Positions 12,751 to 26,415 of a stretch of 64,000 bases of DNA are shown here, piece after piece. Numbering within the stretch: the first letter of the stretch is position 1; the number at the start of each line of letters is the position of its first letter. Made by a program: the position numbers and the translations under genes. Where the stretch lies: positions 18,895,760-18,959,759 of the forward strand of contig CM055191.1 of the NCBI GenBank assembly GCA_029224185.1, given 5' to 3'. Source of the DNA: Karalla daura (Eukaryota; Chordata; Actinopteri; Chaetodontiformes; Leiognathidae). The notes beneath the pieces were generated by a model that saw nothing but the letters and a program-made list of their open reading frames with translations, was not told the DNA's origin and did not search any database.

Positions 12751-13926
12751 TTATGAATCCAACATTCATCCAGGGTCCCCAGCCATACAATAACTGCATC
12801 ATATGCACGCCCTGTGCACAAAATGCTCACACATCTGAGTCAAATGGGTCGATTGATTTGTGGAAAAAAGCAAGATATACAGAGAGAGAGAGCGAGAGCA
12901 ACAAAACAGCTTCTCTTCTCTGTATCAGCAACCACCCCCCCCCATCCCTGAAGATCGCATTGCTCAAGCATTTGGGCAAGCCCTACATCCCCCCACGGAC
13001 TCCAATACACTCACACACGAGCACCCTCACACACGGACCCACACTGATAGAGACCTCCAGTGCTGTCCTGAATGTGCGGTGTGGGTGTTCTTGGTCACAC
13101 TGACTCACAGTGACACGGTTAGCCAACGCTGATGACGACTGCTGACGTATGTATGTTTGTGTGTCGGGGTGGGTGTCTGTGGGAGGTTACCCCAAAGACT
13201 CACGTAATTGCAGACGAAGGGTGGACTCCAATTCTTTTAAGGATACGAACGCCAGGATGTAGCAAAATGTGTCAACAACACACGGCAGAGAAATGATGGT
13301 GGCTGTGAAATATCTCTAAGGCACCATGGTGATTTGTTTTGCGGCCAAGGAAGAATCCCGCTGCCTTTGGTGATCACCCAATGTTTCTTTAAGCACTAAC
13401 AGCAGGTTAGATGTGTCCCTTAATAAGTTAAATTAACCCAGAAAGATAATGTTGCAGCAAGGTTGTATCTTTGTTCTAAGTGCGACGTGAGTATTTTGGT
13501 CTCAGGGAGACGCGAGACAAAGTTTTCAGTCATCCCTTTATTCTCTCCCTAACCAGCAGCACAATAACCCTGTAATTTACACTACAAAGACATAAGATGC
13601 CAAACTCTGATGTGCAGATGATCCCATGAAGACATTCTTCTTTGAACGTGGCGTATCAGGCTTGCACAAAGGATTGTGCGGTGCAGCCGGCTCATTTCAA
13701 GGTAATCCAGTAAGTACCTTCAAAAGTTCACAAGGACATCTTTTTTCTTCATATTTATCACATGAACTCGCTGACTCCGACACCAAACTGACCTGGACAC
13801 GTCACATTCATTTGCCTCAATAGGTGTAAGTACGAGAGCTTTCAAATAGCCGTTGAATATGTTAATCCCATTATTCGCTAGGTCCCACAATCTGGAGTGG
13901 CAGGTTGGCAAGTCCTAAATGACCCA
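12751..13926. other. Noncoding stretch, mixed composition
   Basis: No supported gene. The frames at 12753-13132 run through low-complexity C-rich and CACA-rich DNA (for example the run of C at about 12928-12936) and have no recognisable domain. A short GA run lies near 12882-12898. Confidence 0.5.
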
Positions 13927-13939
13927 TGACGTCACAGTG
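13927..13939. promoter_or_regulatory. Full CRE octamer, copy 1
   Basis: TGACGTCA is the complete palindromic CREB/ATF site, followed by CAGTG. The same 13-mer TGACGTCACAGTG occurs at 23598-23610. About 50 bp downstream is an ATTA- and TTATCT-rich segment (about 13983-14013) that would suit homeodomain or GATA factors. Confidence 0.3.
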
Positions 13940-15117
13940 GGACTGAGGGCAGGCTTAAACTGCAATGAATCTGCATGACTTCATCATTAAAGATATTTAT
14001 CTAATGATTATCTGAGTGAAACGGCGCTGGCACAGCTTTCTGTGTTTCAAGCCACACGTTTATATCTCACAGTTCAGTCGCTTAAAAAAATCCTCTACTA
14101 TGCCAACTGCCGAAGCTCTCAGGCACTATGACTCCAGTTTATTTGATATCCACGGAGCTTTGTCTGTCCCAGCAAATTTATGTGACATTTGGTAGTGTTC
14201 CACTCGGCTGAGTGGACCTGAGCCAAACACCAGCACAGTCACACTTGCTGTTGGCGCGCATCAGTGTCTTTGGCATCGGACGCCTGCACTGAACACATTA
14301 TTAAGAGCGTGGGTGCCCTGGGAGAAGCGGAGGCTCTTTTTTAAACCCGCTAAACGGCAACATGTGGAATAGACTCCATGTACATGAAAGTAACCCAACT
14401 CCATTACAACACACGGTGTAATACCCAACTCTGCAGAGACAGAATTACAAGACATCAGGTTACAGTTTACTTGCCCGTGTTGAGAGGATTTAGATTTTTT
14501 TTTTTTTGAGTCCATATGCAAGCTTTGTGTTGGCCATACTCTGTGTTTTTACAGTTAAAGGATGTAGATTATGGCAGCGACATCTGTATCTAAGGCCAAG
14601 GTGCATATGTCGATTTACTGAGCGCAATGAACTGTCTGGAGGTCTTCCCTAATTGTTTTGACCTCGGTGCAATCACAGTCGGTCCCACTACATCGGCCCA
14701 TTTGTCAGCACGTTGCCACGACGATGATGACTCGGCTACGATTGGCCCGTTGCAGAGCGCAGTGGATATGTGCCATGACTGGAAGCGAAACTGAAGGCGG
14801 GCTCACGCCCTGAGCTGAGGTCATGCTGGCTGCAGAGTTGTTTTTCAATTTGCGCCAGTTGCGTCTCTCCCAATTCAGTTCAATCAACGAGACAGACGCA
14901 ACGGTGAAAAAAAATGCTTCCATGCTTCCATGCTTCAAAATGTGGTCAAAAACCGTACAAAACACTGGCAATTCTGACATGCATAGCGGCACTGAGTATC
15001 ACTTTATTTATTTATTTTCTCTAAACAGCTGAGCCAAGCACACAACTCTTCTTGTAACGGCAGGAAATGTGGACTAATCCATTGACAGCGCTGCTGTCCT
15101 CGGAGTAGATGGATGCT
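13940..15117. other. Noncoding, CpG-enriched, complex sequence
   Basis: No supported gene. A second CpG-rich patch lies at about 14600-14900, with roughly 17 CpG by eye (for example 'cacgttgccacgacgatg' and 'ctcggctacgattggcccg'). A frame of 95 codons on the minus strand across it (14705-14992) has no domain. The lack of simple repeats over more than 1 kb is notable here and is compatible with selective constraint. Confidence 0.4.
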
Positions 15118-15132
15118 CCACCAGGGAGCAGC
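15118..15132 (+). promoter_or_regulatory. CTCF-like core motif
   Basis: CCACCAGGGAGCAGC differs from the CTCF core consensus CCASYAGRKGGCRSY at one position (A for G at position 10). CTCF is the vertebrate insulator and loop-anchor protein. It is a candidate by sequence only, in the CpG-enriched 12-15 kb interval. Confidence 0.25.
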
Positions 15133-15945
15133 GATTTCTCTGTCCATTACACAGCTGGACAGCAGTCAGATGTGGATTTTGGTGACAACAAGACTGCAGG
15201 AATGTGCGCTCCTGTTAAGGAATGCTTTCAGCGTGTAGTCCCGCATAAAACCGCGTGTGGTTATATTTAGGTTGCTGTCGTGGGCTGATCACTGGTGAGG
15301 TGAAAGCAGCCGATCTGCAGATCTTTTATGCCGTTTCCCATTTAACATATGGACGTGAGCCTGGCACGACTTTTCCCATTTAGGTCCCCATTCACTGAGC
15401 ACAATGCTTTGTTTTGATGATTTAATGACTCACGATTACATCATTCATTTGTTGATACAAGCCGGACTTGTCTCATTATCGCGTGATGCACGTGCAGCGA
15501 GCTGACCATCTGCTCGTTTGTTGAAATAATGGAAGTGGATTATGAACCAAATTTGAAATGTCGCAGTTATCTCTTGTTTTTGTAAGGGTTAGGGTTAGGA
15601 TCATAACAGGCTGTGTGTGCTTATCCTAACCAAAGAATTGTTTAATCTTCTTGGATAAATAGACCCCTCAGTGGTCTCGATACGCTGCCTGTTGGCTGTA
15701 TCTCAGCAGTGAGCCGGATACAACCCAGTGGTGTCTCTGTCTCCTCCTCCCGATCACAAGTGCTCAAAAGGGGCCAGGCTTTGGTTATGGGATAAGACGC
15801 CTTGTCGGACCAGTGATAGCTGACCCCACCCCCCCCAAGTGTGATGCAAGCCATTAAATTGTATGCTCAGGACTGAGCACAGGTATTCCAATAAATGTGA
15901 TGGCTAAGATTGCTGCAGTCACATAATTAAAAAGGAATGTCTGCG
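15133..15945. other. Noncoding stretch with a short TTAGGG-like run
   Basis: No supported gene. Two TTAGGG-type units at 15586-15599 are too few to be an interstitial telomere. Their core pairs with 'atcctaacc' 30 nt downstream as a 9-bp inverted repeat. A C-run lies at about 15828-15836. Confidence 0.5.
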
Positions 15946-16003
15946 TGAGAGAGAAAGAGAAAGAGAGAGAGAGACAGCAAGAGAGTGAGAGAGAGAGAGA
16001 GTG
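15946..16003. repeat. (GA)n microsatellite, interrupted
   Basis: 58 bp of GA-rich repeat with AAAG, CAGCAA and GTGA interruptions. Confidence 0.93.
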
Positions 16004-18025
16004 TGTTGTGAATTAGGGGAAACTACCCTGGCTCTGCTACACACACAGACACACACAGCAGATAGGAAACCATTGTGACTCCATCCCAGTTGGTGATTAG
16101 AGGCAGAGGCGGAAACTTACAAGATGCTGGAGCGTCTCAATGCGCACACTCCTGGTCTTGTGAGCTAATTTTCCAGTGGAAATGCTTCCTGCACGTTTCT
16201 CTGACCCTGCCTCGGTCCAGATCAGAGGGAAACTTGAGGGCGGACTGAGAGAGCGGAAATAATACACTCAAGCACTGTGGGTGTGAGTGCGTGCATGTGA
16301 GACAGGCCACTCAGTTGTTAGACGAGAGGAGGGCTGATTTGTGCAGCGTGCTCATTGTCTTCACTTTCTCAACCTGTGTTTGTGTATCAATGTAGCCCTG
16401 GAGACACCTGTTGTCGCCACAGAGAAGCAATTTTCAGTGCTTTGCTGTACCAGGTGGTTACACATCTGCCTGCCTGCCTGCCGGTGTGTCACTGTACGAA
16501 CGTCACAACCAACATATGAGCAGAGTTCAAAGACGGGTGTGGTCCGAGCCACGGTCCTGTGGAATGAATGCATTAATGAAGTAATGAGTAATAAGCTCCT
16601 GGGTTGGGGTGGCAACATATTGATGGGCATCACGGCTATGTGGCCCCATCACTGAGTAAACACTAATGCAATGAATGGCTGACACAGTTGTTTGAAGTCT
16701 GGAATGAGTAATCGTGGGCAGGCAATCTCCCCTCTACAAATATGTATGCACACACTAACACACACGCACGCACACAAGCACAATCTCCTTGTTCCCACTG
16801 CTTCTCTGAGCATCTGGGCTCAATTTCACACTTGACAAACATTGGGAACAACACAACCAGTGTTGGCCCGAGCCGTGTGTGCATTGGACAGCAGTTGTCT
16901 GATTGAAGGAAGACTTCACTTTTGATATTCCTCTGCCTGTTCATGGTAGAGGGCCCGGCGCCAACGATACCAGGGACAAGAGGGATCCCAGGCATTGTGT
17001 GACCTTGTGTGTGTGTCAGAGATGGAGGGTGTGGAGGGGAAACTTGGCTGCCAGATCTGCGTCCCATCAACTCTGACCACTCTTTCCAAAGGAACGCAGG
17101 AACACACGCAAAGACGCATATTGGAATTTCTGACTTTATCCTACCTGTGCCACACACCTGGAGCATCCACATGACTGGCGCCATTGTAATCTTAGCTCTA
17201 AGCTGAAAAAGACAGACTCGTAGGCTCTGGTGTTGTTGTCTTGCCTCAAGATAATGTGCATCTAAGTCTTAACATATGAGGCTCGCTCTGGGTCATGGGA
17301 TTATTTACTTTAGGATCAACCTCTGCCTGATTTCCTCTTTGATCAGTGCATCAGTGATCCTCATCATTATTTTTAATATTATCTTCATATCCACATCATC
17401 ATTATTCAAAGCCTACCCGTTTTACCCCTTCATCTTAAACTGTTGTTCATGTTCAGCTCCATCATCTGCCACTGCCTCCGTTATACAAACATCATCCTCT
17501 CTTACACCGTCAGCATCAATTTCATCACCGACCACTTCTCTTTCTCCTCACTCGGCCTTTAAAGTTTAAAGCCCTCCTGTAATCAGCTGTATGGCTCAGA
17601 GGGGAAATCCCCTTAAAATTACTACAGGAACTACTCCAAAACTAATCTCAATTTGGTCACAGGAGCCCCCTCCCTTTCCATTGCCGTCTCCTTCTGGTTC
17701 GTCTCTCTCCTCCCTCTCTCTCATTTTCTCATGTCTCCCTACATAATGATCAGTATTATCAATTCTTACTTTTAACTTTCTATTTGTTATTTTTTGTCAA
17801 GCCCTTCAGTTGTGTGCTGTTCAGTAAGAACTCTTGGTCCTCCTCAGCTGTTGAAACCTTGGCTGGAACCAGCTTTTTCAGCATGTTGACATATCCTTCT
17901 GCAAACATGGCCAAAGTTCCACTTAGCAGCAACATTAAAATTATACCCCACCCAAAATCCATCTCCGTGTCAGCTCATCTCCATAGCAGTTTGTTCCTTT
18001 GGGAACAACAGTGGCTGTTGTTGGC
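16004..18025. other. Noncoding stretch with pyrimidine-rich tract
   Basis: No supported gene. A C/T-rich tract covers about 17330-17740 and ends in a CCTCCCTCTCTCTC-type run. On the minus strand at 17962-17780 a 60-codon frame starts with ATG and a hydrophobic, signal-like N-terminus (GWGIILMLLLSGTLAMFAEG), but it has no homology I recognise and no supporting splice structure. Confidence 0.5.
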
Positions 18026-18095
18026 TTGGAGGAATCGTTCAATATCTTGGGAAATGGGCCTTGTCATTTTCTTGGTAAAAATTCTTGTCAGATGC
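18026..18095 (+). mobile_element. Possible 5' fragment of dispersed repeat U
   Basis: 'ggaatcgttcaatatcttgg' followed by 'gaaatgggccttgtcatttt' and 'ctt' resembles the opening of a repeat common in percomorph genomes ('aggaatagttc...ttgggaaata...ctttctt'). A later segment of that repeat is recognisable at 31700-31855. Similarity fades after about 45 bp. Confidence 0.35.
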
Positions 18096-19532
18096 AATGA
18101 GGACACAGTAAGTAGTACCTCAGAGATAGGAAAATGTCATTAAGTGAGTTTAACACAAACACGGCTAATTTCACATGCAGCGTGAGTCAAGGTCTGCGAG
18201 TCCAAGCGGTTGCTTTCCTCCTGCTGCTGTTGTTGCTAGACTTCGCATCTACTGTATGGCGACACATGTATTGTGTGTATTAACAGTAAAAAAGTGACAT
18301 GACAGAGTATTGTATGTATTAACCACTCGCACTGGGAGTGGAGACAGAAGTGATGAAACATCTGCAGATGCTGATCCGATTACCTGTCTTGACCTCATTT
18401 TGGTGCTACATTTTAGATTAGATTTATTGCTGAATCCTTCATATTGTGCTTATCTGGCACTGCTTATAACGGCAAATAAATCTAATGTATAACAGACTGT
18501 GAATCACCAATCAATGGTTATTTTTGAGGTTAATGTGTCAAATACACACCTCTGTTTTCAAGTGCACATCGTCAAAAGTGAAAACTCTGAACGTCAGCCG
18601 TGGGAGACACTTGACCCTGACTGAGCGGTGCCTGAAGGCAGAGAGAGCAGATGGGTCAGAGGACCAGCTGCCGCACACAGGCTCATAGTCCCACGGCCAC
18701 TGGGAGTTCTGCTTTCTAAGAAGGAGAGGACTTCTTGGTGTATGAAAACCATTTTCATCTTTAGAGGAGAGGAAGTAATCACACAGAAAATTGTAGCCGT
18801 GAAATTAAAGAGGGATCTGAAGAATCAGGCCGCAGTAATTATGTTTCTAGGATGTAGAGAAGAATGTGGACATGCGTTTTTACTGTGTCACCTGACTAAT
18901 GTCAGCGTAGTTCACAAGTCACCAAACTTAATTATATAATTTTGGGCGGGTGGCCCACTGGGAAAAATTCTTCTGCAAAAACCAATTCTCTTCTCAGAAA
19001 ACCTGCACACCATTACTCAATAGTCAGTGTAGTTTAACCTTGTAATAAAAATAGCCATAATACTAACTGGAATTAGGGCGATTTCTCCCACTTATTGGTT
19101 CAACAGTTCACAAAAGTCCTCCTACAACATAAAGTATATTTGGCATATTTGTATTTATTTATGACAAGATCTAGATATCCATCATATAGCAATATACACA
19201 TAGCACTGCTGACAACTCTTATCTGCACAGAATTTGAGAAAAGACATTTTTCAGTTCCAGACTGACTCCTTTAAAATGTAAAGAAAAAAAAAAAAGGACA
19301 TGGATCAGGACCTTTGTCTAGAGAAGAAACACCAACAACAAAGACACCACATGAGAGTCACGTTTCGTTTGGCTCTTTAATTATCGCAGCTACCAGCCGT
19401 CTGGTTCTCCTTGTACAATAAATGTTTGTGCGTGTGGCACACAATGAAAGAGGTACACAAGCCCGGCATCCAGCCCGAGGAAAAGTGCCTGCTCTCTATC
19501 TCACGTCTCACAGGATGAGATATGGCAATGTC
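18096..19532. other. Noncoding stretch, one AT-rich inverted repeat
   Basis: No supported gene. ATTAGATTTATT at 18417-18428 is the exact reverse complement of 18475-18486, separated by 46 nt. AT-rich 12-mers of this kind are expected about once by chance here. An A-run lies at 19284-19296. Confidence 0.5.
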
Positions 19533-19550
19533 TGTGTGTGTGTGTGTGTG
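19533..19550. repeat. (TG)9 microsatellite
   Basis: 18 bp of TG. Confidence 0.9.
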
Positions 19551-19699
19551 CACGCATACTAGTGTTTGGCTCCCATGGTGGTTATCAGGTGCAGTAGGCG
19601 GCAGAAACAGTTGCAGTGACCCTCAGCTGATATACCTTGAATGCGAAACGGACACAATTGGACTGTGTTTTTGTGTGAGAAAGTGTGTAAGATGAAGCT

Positions 19700-19723
19700 T
19701 GTGTGTGTGTGTGTGTGTGTGTG
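19700..19723. repeat. (TG)12 microsatellite
   Basis: 24 bp of TG, 150 bp after the previous TG run. Confidence 0.93.
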
Positions 19724-22700
19724 GGCTGGCAGAGAGGCAGCGGGGTTATTTTCGGTTGGCACACAGTAATTAGCTCTCGGAAGAGTCATGGGGGTTTAAA
19801 ATGTTGAAACATCCTGCGCTCCTGGAAATTTTTTGACGCTTTGGCAACTTTCCTTCTTTTGCTGAGCTCTCTCAGAGGTTTACACATGGCTGCTAATTGG
19901 CTTTGTCACATGCTGGAGGAAGAGATGGTTAATAGTTAAACAACATCTTTAAACATCTTTCTAGTCCTGAAACTTGAACTCTTCACATTTTTCTAGAAGA
20001 AAACATTAAGCAAGCCATAATTGTATTGAAGCTTTTGAGTGATTATTTTCCAAAGTTGTGCCTGACAAATATCTGAGGCCTGATGTAGCAAGCAGACTGG
20101 GAAGTAAGAGAAGAGAAGCAACAATTGCTTCACGGTACCATGATAAAATATGTAGGGCTCCCCTTGTCAATACGTCCTACTAAATATTGTAACAGCCTTT
20201 GCCAACCGTGGCTAACAGGACTGCCAGAGCTGAACTCAAGGTTACATCTTACCTCTCACTGTTCAGTTGATGATGTCAGATTTATACTCCTATTGGAAGG
20301 CTGGGCTGAAAAAAAGAAGACACAAAATCAAGTCAATGATTGGATGATGGACCCATCCATCCATCATCTTACCTGCTTTGCACATCAAACTTTCCATCAG
20401 TTATCCAGTTTGCCCCACCAATGCCGAATGCCTCGCAACAATAATAAAGGTACAGTACCTTTCCAAGAAGTAGATGCCACGGTCTGCAGGCCATCTTGTT
20501 GTTCTGGTGTATGTGTTATTGTGGTATTCTGCTAAGTCGTTAGCTGTTCCTCTGACTCAAGTGAAAGAAAGGGGAATTTATCTGGCAGCAGTTGAGCACT
20601 TTCACAGGTCCAGCTGTGTCAAGTGCAGAGCTCAGATCCCAGATAGGACAACAACAGTGAAGGCCCTGTGGCGTTGTTAACTGCTTTCCAAACAACACAG
20701 ATATTGCATCAGATAAATTAGTGGTTCAATATTCCCGGCACCAGAGATCTGCAATGTAAAACAAATACACTGATGAATTTGAGAACACAAATGAAGATTA
20801 ATGTCACGCTGACTTTGCAAAATTCTGGCAATAATTTAAAATTATACGTGTTTTGAAGGAACAAGATCTGAAATTAGTTAAGAGCTGCCTTGATTGTGAG
20901 ACTTGATTTTCAAAGCCAACTATAGTCGTCCATGAAAGGAAAAAGTTTTAGAATCATTAAATGTCTCTGAAAAACTCTGAAAACAAAACAAAACATAAAA
21001 ACAATGTAGCTGGAGGGTCAACAAAAACGATTTGCTGCCTGATGCCAATAGGTGAGAGAGATGGATTGATTTGCTTTGATTTCAGACTTTTGAGGTATTA
21101 CCCTTGATTTATGTCTTTTTAAACCTCAATCTCTCCCATGATGTCAATACGGGGAGAATTGGCTCGAGCACATCCAATTCAGAAAGCCCACTGTTGTTGT
21201 GTGTGTACTAGTGTTGGGAAATTTTCTTTTCTGGCATTAAGTGCTCGCGCTCCATTTTTAGCACCACAGTAATGTCCAACCAGGGAACAGGACAGACGCA
21301 AGCACAGAGTTTCACAGAAACAAAGCTCGCAGCGTTTTGGGGGATTGAAGTTCCTCGAATTTAAATCGATGAACTCTGTACACACAAACAGTATGTGTAT
21401 GGTCACACATGCGTTCCATCACTGAAGGAACAACATATGGGATTTAGGGGGACGTAATGGTACAGCATGGAAGAAACAAAATAGAGTGGCAGAGGTATGC
21501 AGATCAGTTCATGTATAATCACATAAAACCAAGATCTGGTGCTCAAAGGAAACAAAAAACAGAGTACCTAATTGTAATCCACACTGAAGGGTGTCACTAA
21601 ATCCAGACACTTTTAACACTATTTCATGAGCAGAATGAGAGACCAATTGTGCTTTTGACAGTCTAGGACAAATGGGGTGGCTGGTGGAAAATGTTGCAGC
21701 ATTTGCTCATAATGTGTCAAAGCGGTGTGAATGACTCTTCAACACTAATATGTCCACACCATTTATAGCATGTTGTGGTTTCCCTTCAGATAAATAGGAC
21801 GATACTGTGCTGCTCAACCATAATGCACAGCCATAATTACAACCAGTGCTACTGTGGATTTATGTAGCTTTCAGGTCCTGGGCACTATTTCTTTTTGTCA
21901 GTCTCATAAGCTTTGGACTCACAATACAAGGGTTTACTGTACTAACATTGCATTGCTATCATTTATGTGTGGCCAAAAACAAATGTGAAACCTATAACAG
22001 AACTGGAGCCAGCTTGTTAGTGCAGAGCCATTGAAAATAAGCAGTTAAAATGTTTAATTCTTCAATACAATTACTGAAGACAAATATTTATTAATTTTGG
22101 TTCACAACAAGGACATATGGATGGTCCCATCTCCGGTGATGACGGGGTGTTTGGAATGGCATTCATGAAGCCTTCTTCCTCTTGGCAGCTGTTTAGAAAA
22201 CTCGACGCAGATTTCCCTTTTCGATGACAGGTTCAAACAGGAGAAGAGCGATGCTCCCTCTCTGATGCTGTCATTGTTAAGCTACTGTCAGGTTTTCCCA
22301 ATCATCCATGCCTCATGTTTGAATGTAAAAAAGCGTAGGGTCAAAAGGTTTATGCTACCACACACTGAGCCCCTAAATGAACCAACTTTGCTTCCCCAAA
22401 AGTTGTGGTAGTTAACCCTGCGTTTGAAGGAGGTCAGTCTGTATGAGGACACCAGAGGCATGAAGGGGTTAATAAGGTTAGTTATGGTTGATGTATCTGT
22501 TTCTCAACATTGATTCATCACGCTCACAGTTTACTGCTGGCTGTGCGGAGACAGGAGACTGGTGCGAACAGAAACTGGGCTCACTTTTCCGTTTGTTTCA
22601 GATTAATTTTGACCATGTAGGCTCCAACTTAGTAGTGTGCTGGAGACCACCTTTGTTCTGCTTTATGGTGTGATCTGTAGAGGTTCATCGGGAATGTTGA

Positions 22701-23441
22701 GAATTAATTAAAAACTGAGACCTTAGAGACATCATGAGAATATTTACTGAAACAATTGTTCTTTCAACTGACTCCATAAGTATTTTGACTGAGACTCAAC
22801 TGAGGCTCACGTCACCGAATTCCAAAGAGTTGTAACTTTCCTGGATTGGATAATAGGACATTTCTAAATGCATTGATATGAGGATGTGAATACATGAGGC
22901 AGAGAACTTCTACTGTAGCTATGACAGTAGACGACAGAGCATGTTAATGACATTGTGGTATTTCAATAAATTGCTCCTGCTTAATGACATCGCTGCTCCT
23001 TGGGAGTTTTAATGATTTTGATCTTTTTTTTTCTCAAAGGCAAATGGTTATCCAAGATTAAGCAGATACTCTTGCTCTGTGCTATGATGATGTCAAAGGT
23101 TAGAAAGTGTTACACTCCTCCACTTTCTGGCCTGTGAAACATTTGTTTTAATGATGGTGATCATGGTGTTTCTGTCTGTATTAAATGCCACTGATCTTTA
23201 TGCATAGCAGCTTGTTACTCAGAAAGCTAGATTAAAAAAAACAGGATTAAATCCTGAACAACTGAAATGTTATCAGAAGAAACACTTCTGTAACTTCTGA
23301 CAAAGCAGATGTTGATTTTTTTTTTTGGGCCAGAATCTTAAATGCAAAGACACATTTTAAACATTGTGGTTTCGTCCCAAAGGGAGTCAAATCTGAGGCA
23401 TCAAAGCATTGTTTTATATAAATACAATATGCACACAGATG
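19724..23441. other. Long noncoding stretch, repeat-poor
   Basis: About 3.7 kb without arrays or recognised mobile elements. The largest frame (136 codons, 20125-20535) has no recognisable domain and crosses an ATCC-rich short hairpin (about 20341-20368). No RNA gene was recognised. Confidence 0.5.
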
Positions 23442-23463
23442 CACACACACACACACACACACA
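23442..23463. repeat. (CA)11 microsatellite
   Basis: 22 bp of CA, with a second short run at about 23552-23567. Confidence 0.93.
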
Positions 23464-23597
23464 TACACGAAAATACACGGGACATGCAGAAACACTGGGA
23501 GGACTCATTTATACACACACAAGGAGGGCCAGGCAGATGTGGCGCTACAACCACACACACACACACAGCAACAGATGTGCTGTATTGTATTATGGTG

Positions 23598-23610
23598 TGA
23601 CGTCACAGTG
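23598..23610. promoter_or_regulatory. Full CRE octamer, copy 2
   Basis: TGACGTCACAGTG, identical over 13 bp to 13927-13939, with the palindromic CRE TGACGTCA at 23598-23605. The flanking sequences of the two copies do not match, so this is not a large duplication. Confidence 0.3.
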
Positions 23611-25418
23611 TGACCCCCACCCCTGTTATTAATTGATCCAGAATGTTTTGGATCTGCTGGCTTCCCAATCCACTGCACAAGACAAAAGTCTGTCTGTGAG
23701 TGTTGGGCTGCGTTTCAGCAAACGAAAAGTAATATTACATTAAATCACTGCAGTTGTTCAAGACCCAACATGTTTCGAGAGTGGTCAGATGGTTACACTA
23801 GACCTGAGTCTGAGCTGAGACCCAATGTGGACTCTGAACTGAGAGGCAGTGCATTACAGGATAAATATTTCACAGAAGCTGTGTTTCCCAGTTAAACTGG
23901 GTTAGAGGCTACTAAGTATTGCCAGGAATAACACCACTGCAAACAACAAGAGTAATTTGAAATAAACATTGTGAAAATAAAAATGAGCAAACCTTTAACT
24001 TTCTCCTTTTTGGAGGACTCAAACTCTGGTCTCTTTGCTCCTCTCCTGTCACAGCAGCTGAACAAAAACAGCAGGTTGTAATCAGCTTATTATATTAGAT
24101 TTCAAAGCACCTTACATAAGACCCAGTTATGTGTATACTATATTATGTATTGGCCCTTTGGCAATGCAGGGAGGTTGAAAAGGTGCTTGAGTGGAACATA
24201 AAGGGAGTCTTTTCATGAATCATAAGACGAGGCCCCAAGGTCAAGCCAGCATGAGCCTGTATGATCAATGTCCACATCCCACCTCCCAGCGGTGGTCAGA
24301 CTTTGACGAATTCTTCAGAAGGTGAAACTGATACCACTTTTACAATAGCATCATCACCATCATTTTACTCCTGTAACTTTGTCTTTATATGTAGCACAGT
24401 AGCAGGGATTTATCCACACAGACATGATGTCAAAATCTATATGTATATTGATCAAGAATGTTTATTCCTCTTTGTGTGGTTATCAAATGCAGATTGTGGC
24501 TATGAGGTCTATTTTTTTGTCTCACACAGAATTTTCTGTATCTAAGAAAGTGAGATGACATATGCGGTCAATCTTTACATTGGTCAGCTTCAGCTATTTT
24601 CTTGGTTCCTAGGGGAAATTTCGCTTCTCATGGATGTACAAGTATTTATGTGTGGCACAGCAGGGTCCGCATCATCTGCAGGGAAGCAGGAATCCGAATC
24701 CTATGAGCCACGTGATTAAATATACTGCTGTGACAAGTAACTCAAAGGCCAAAGGGGGTTGAGAATCGGTGATAAAAATGCACATGCCTCAAGACTGTCT
24801 ACTAAAGTTACTGAGATGTGCAGCGCTGTTGTGTGGAAAATGCTTGATTTCAGATAGCAGACCCGGCACATGTGGTTCCCTCTTGGAGGTAGTGTCCGTG
24901 TCGAGCGTGTGGAAGCAAGGATGACAGACTCTTCATGGTTGAGTCAGTTCCTTTAGCGAGCCATTCAGAGGTTAAAAGGTTAAAGTCGGTCTTTTGGTGC
25001 TTGATGCACCACCTTGAGTGCCTGGCAGGTTAACATGATGTGTGATGAGACACTGTTTCAACTGAAAATCCCACGCTGCCAGCCACGTCAGGGCTCCTCA
25101 AGTAATGGGGAGTGGCAGTGCACTGTTGAATAGTTTGCCAGGACTGCTCCTGTACCAATTAGCAATGTACGGTCAATTTAGATTTGCATTTTGCAGTATA
25201 TTTACTAGAAATATCTATAATACATTTGGCATGGATGTCATGGAGCACAAAGAAAATTGATGGAGTCTGTGTGACGGTCTTGAGGGTCTGAAACACATTG
25301 CCAGACATCTCTGCTGCATGAATGAATGCCGAATGAGTTAGTACGAGTTACTAATACATCTTCGGAAGAAAAAAGAAAAGAAAAACACCATCAGGCATCA
25401 TTTAACATTAAGGAAAAC
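23611..25418. other. Noncoding stretch, nothing recognised
   Basis: AT-rich with no arrays. The largest frame is 94 codons (24261-24545) and has no recognisable domain. Confidence 0.5.
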
Positions 25419-25460
25419 AAACAGGCCTGTGTTTTTTTACTTTAAAACACAGGCCTGTTT
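25419..25460. repeat. Perfect inverted repeat, 17-bp arms, 8-nt loop
   Basis: Arm 25419-25435 (AAACAGGCCTGTGTTTT) is the exact reverse complement of arm 25444-25460. The spacer is 25436-25443. Each arm contains its own palindrome ACAGGCCTGT, so cruciform and hairpin forms compete. An independent 8-bp hairpin (25500-25519, GATTAGAC/GTCTAATC with a 4-nt loop) follows 40 bp later. No transposon features flank it. Confidence 0.9.
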
Positions 25461-26369
<909 letters not shown>

Positions 26370-26415
26370 CACCCACATATTGAATCAAGCAGGTTAGTAG
26401 TAAAATTAAGTTGTG

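Noticed and set aside
15586..15599. Interstitial telomere (TTAGGG)n
   Set aside because: Only two units. A short degenerate similar run at about 46218-46235 is also within chance and common-repeat background.
17780..17962. 60-codon minus-strand frame with signal-peptide-like start
   Set aside because: Short, with no homology recognised, and adjacent to a likely fragment of dispersed repeat U.
18417..18486. 12-bp AT-rich inverted repeat as MITE termini
   Set aside because: No target-site duplication, and a 12-bp AT-rich match at this spacing is near chance expectation.
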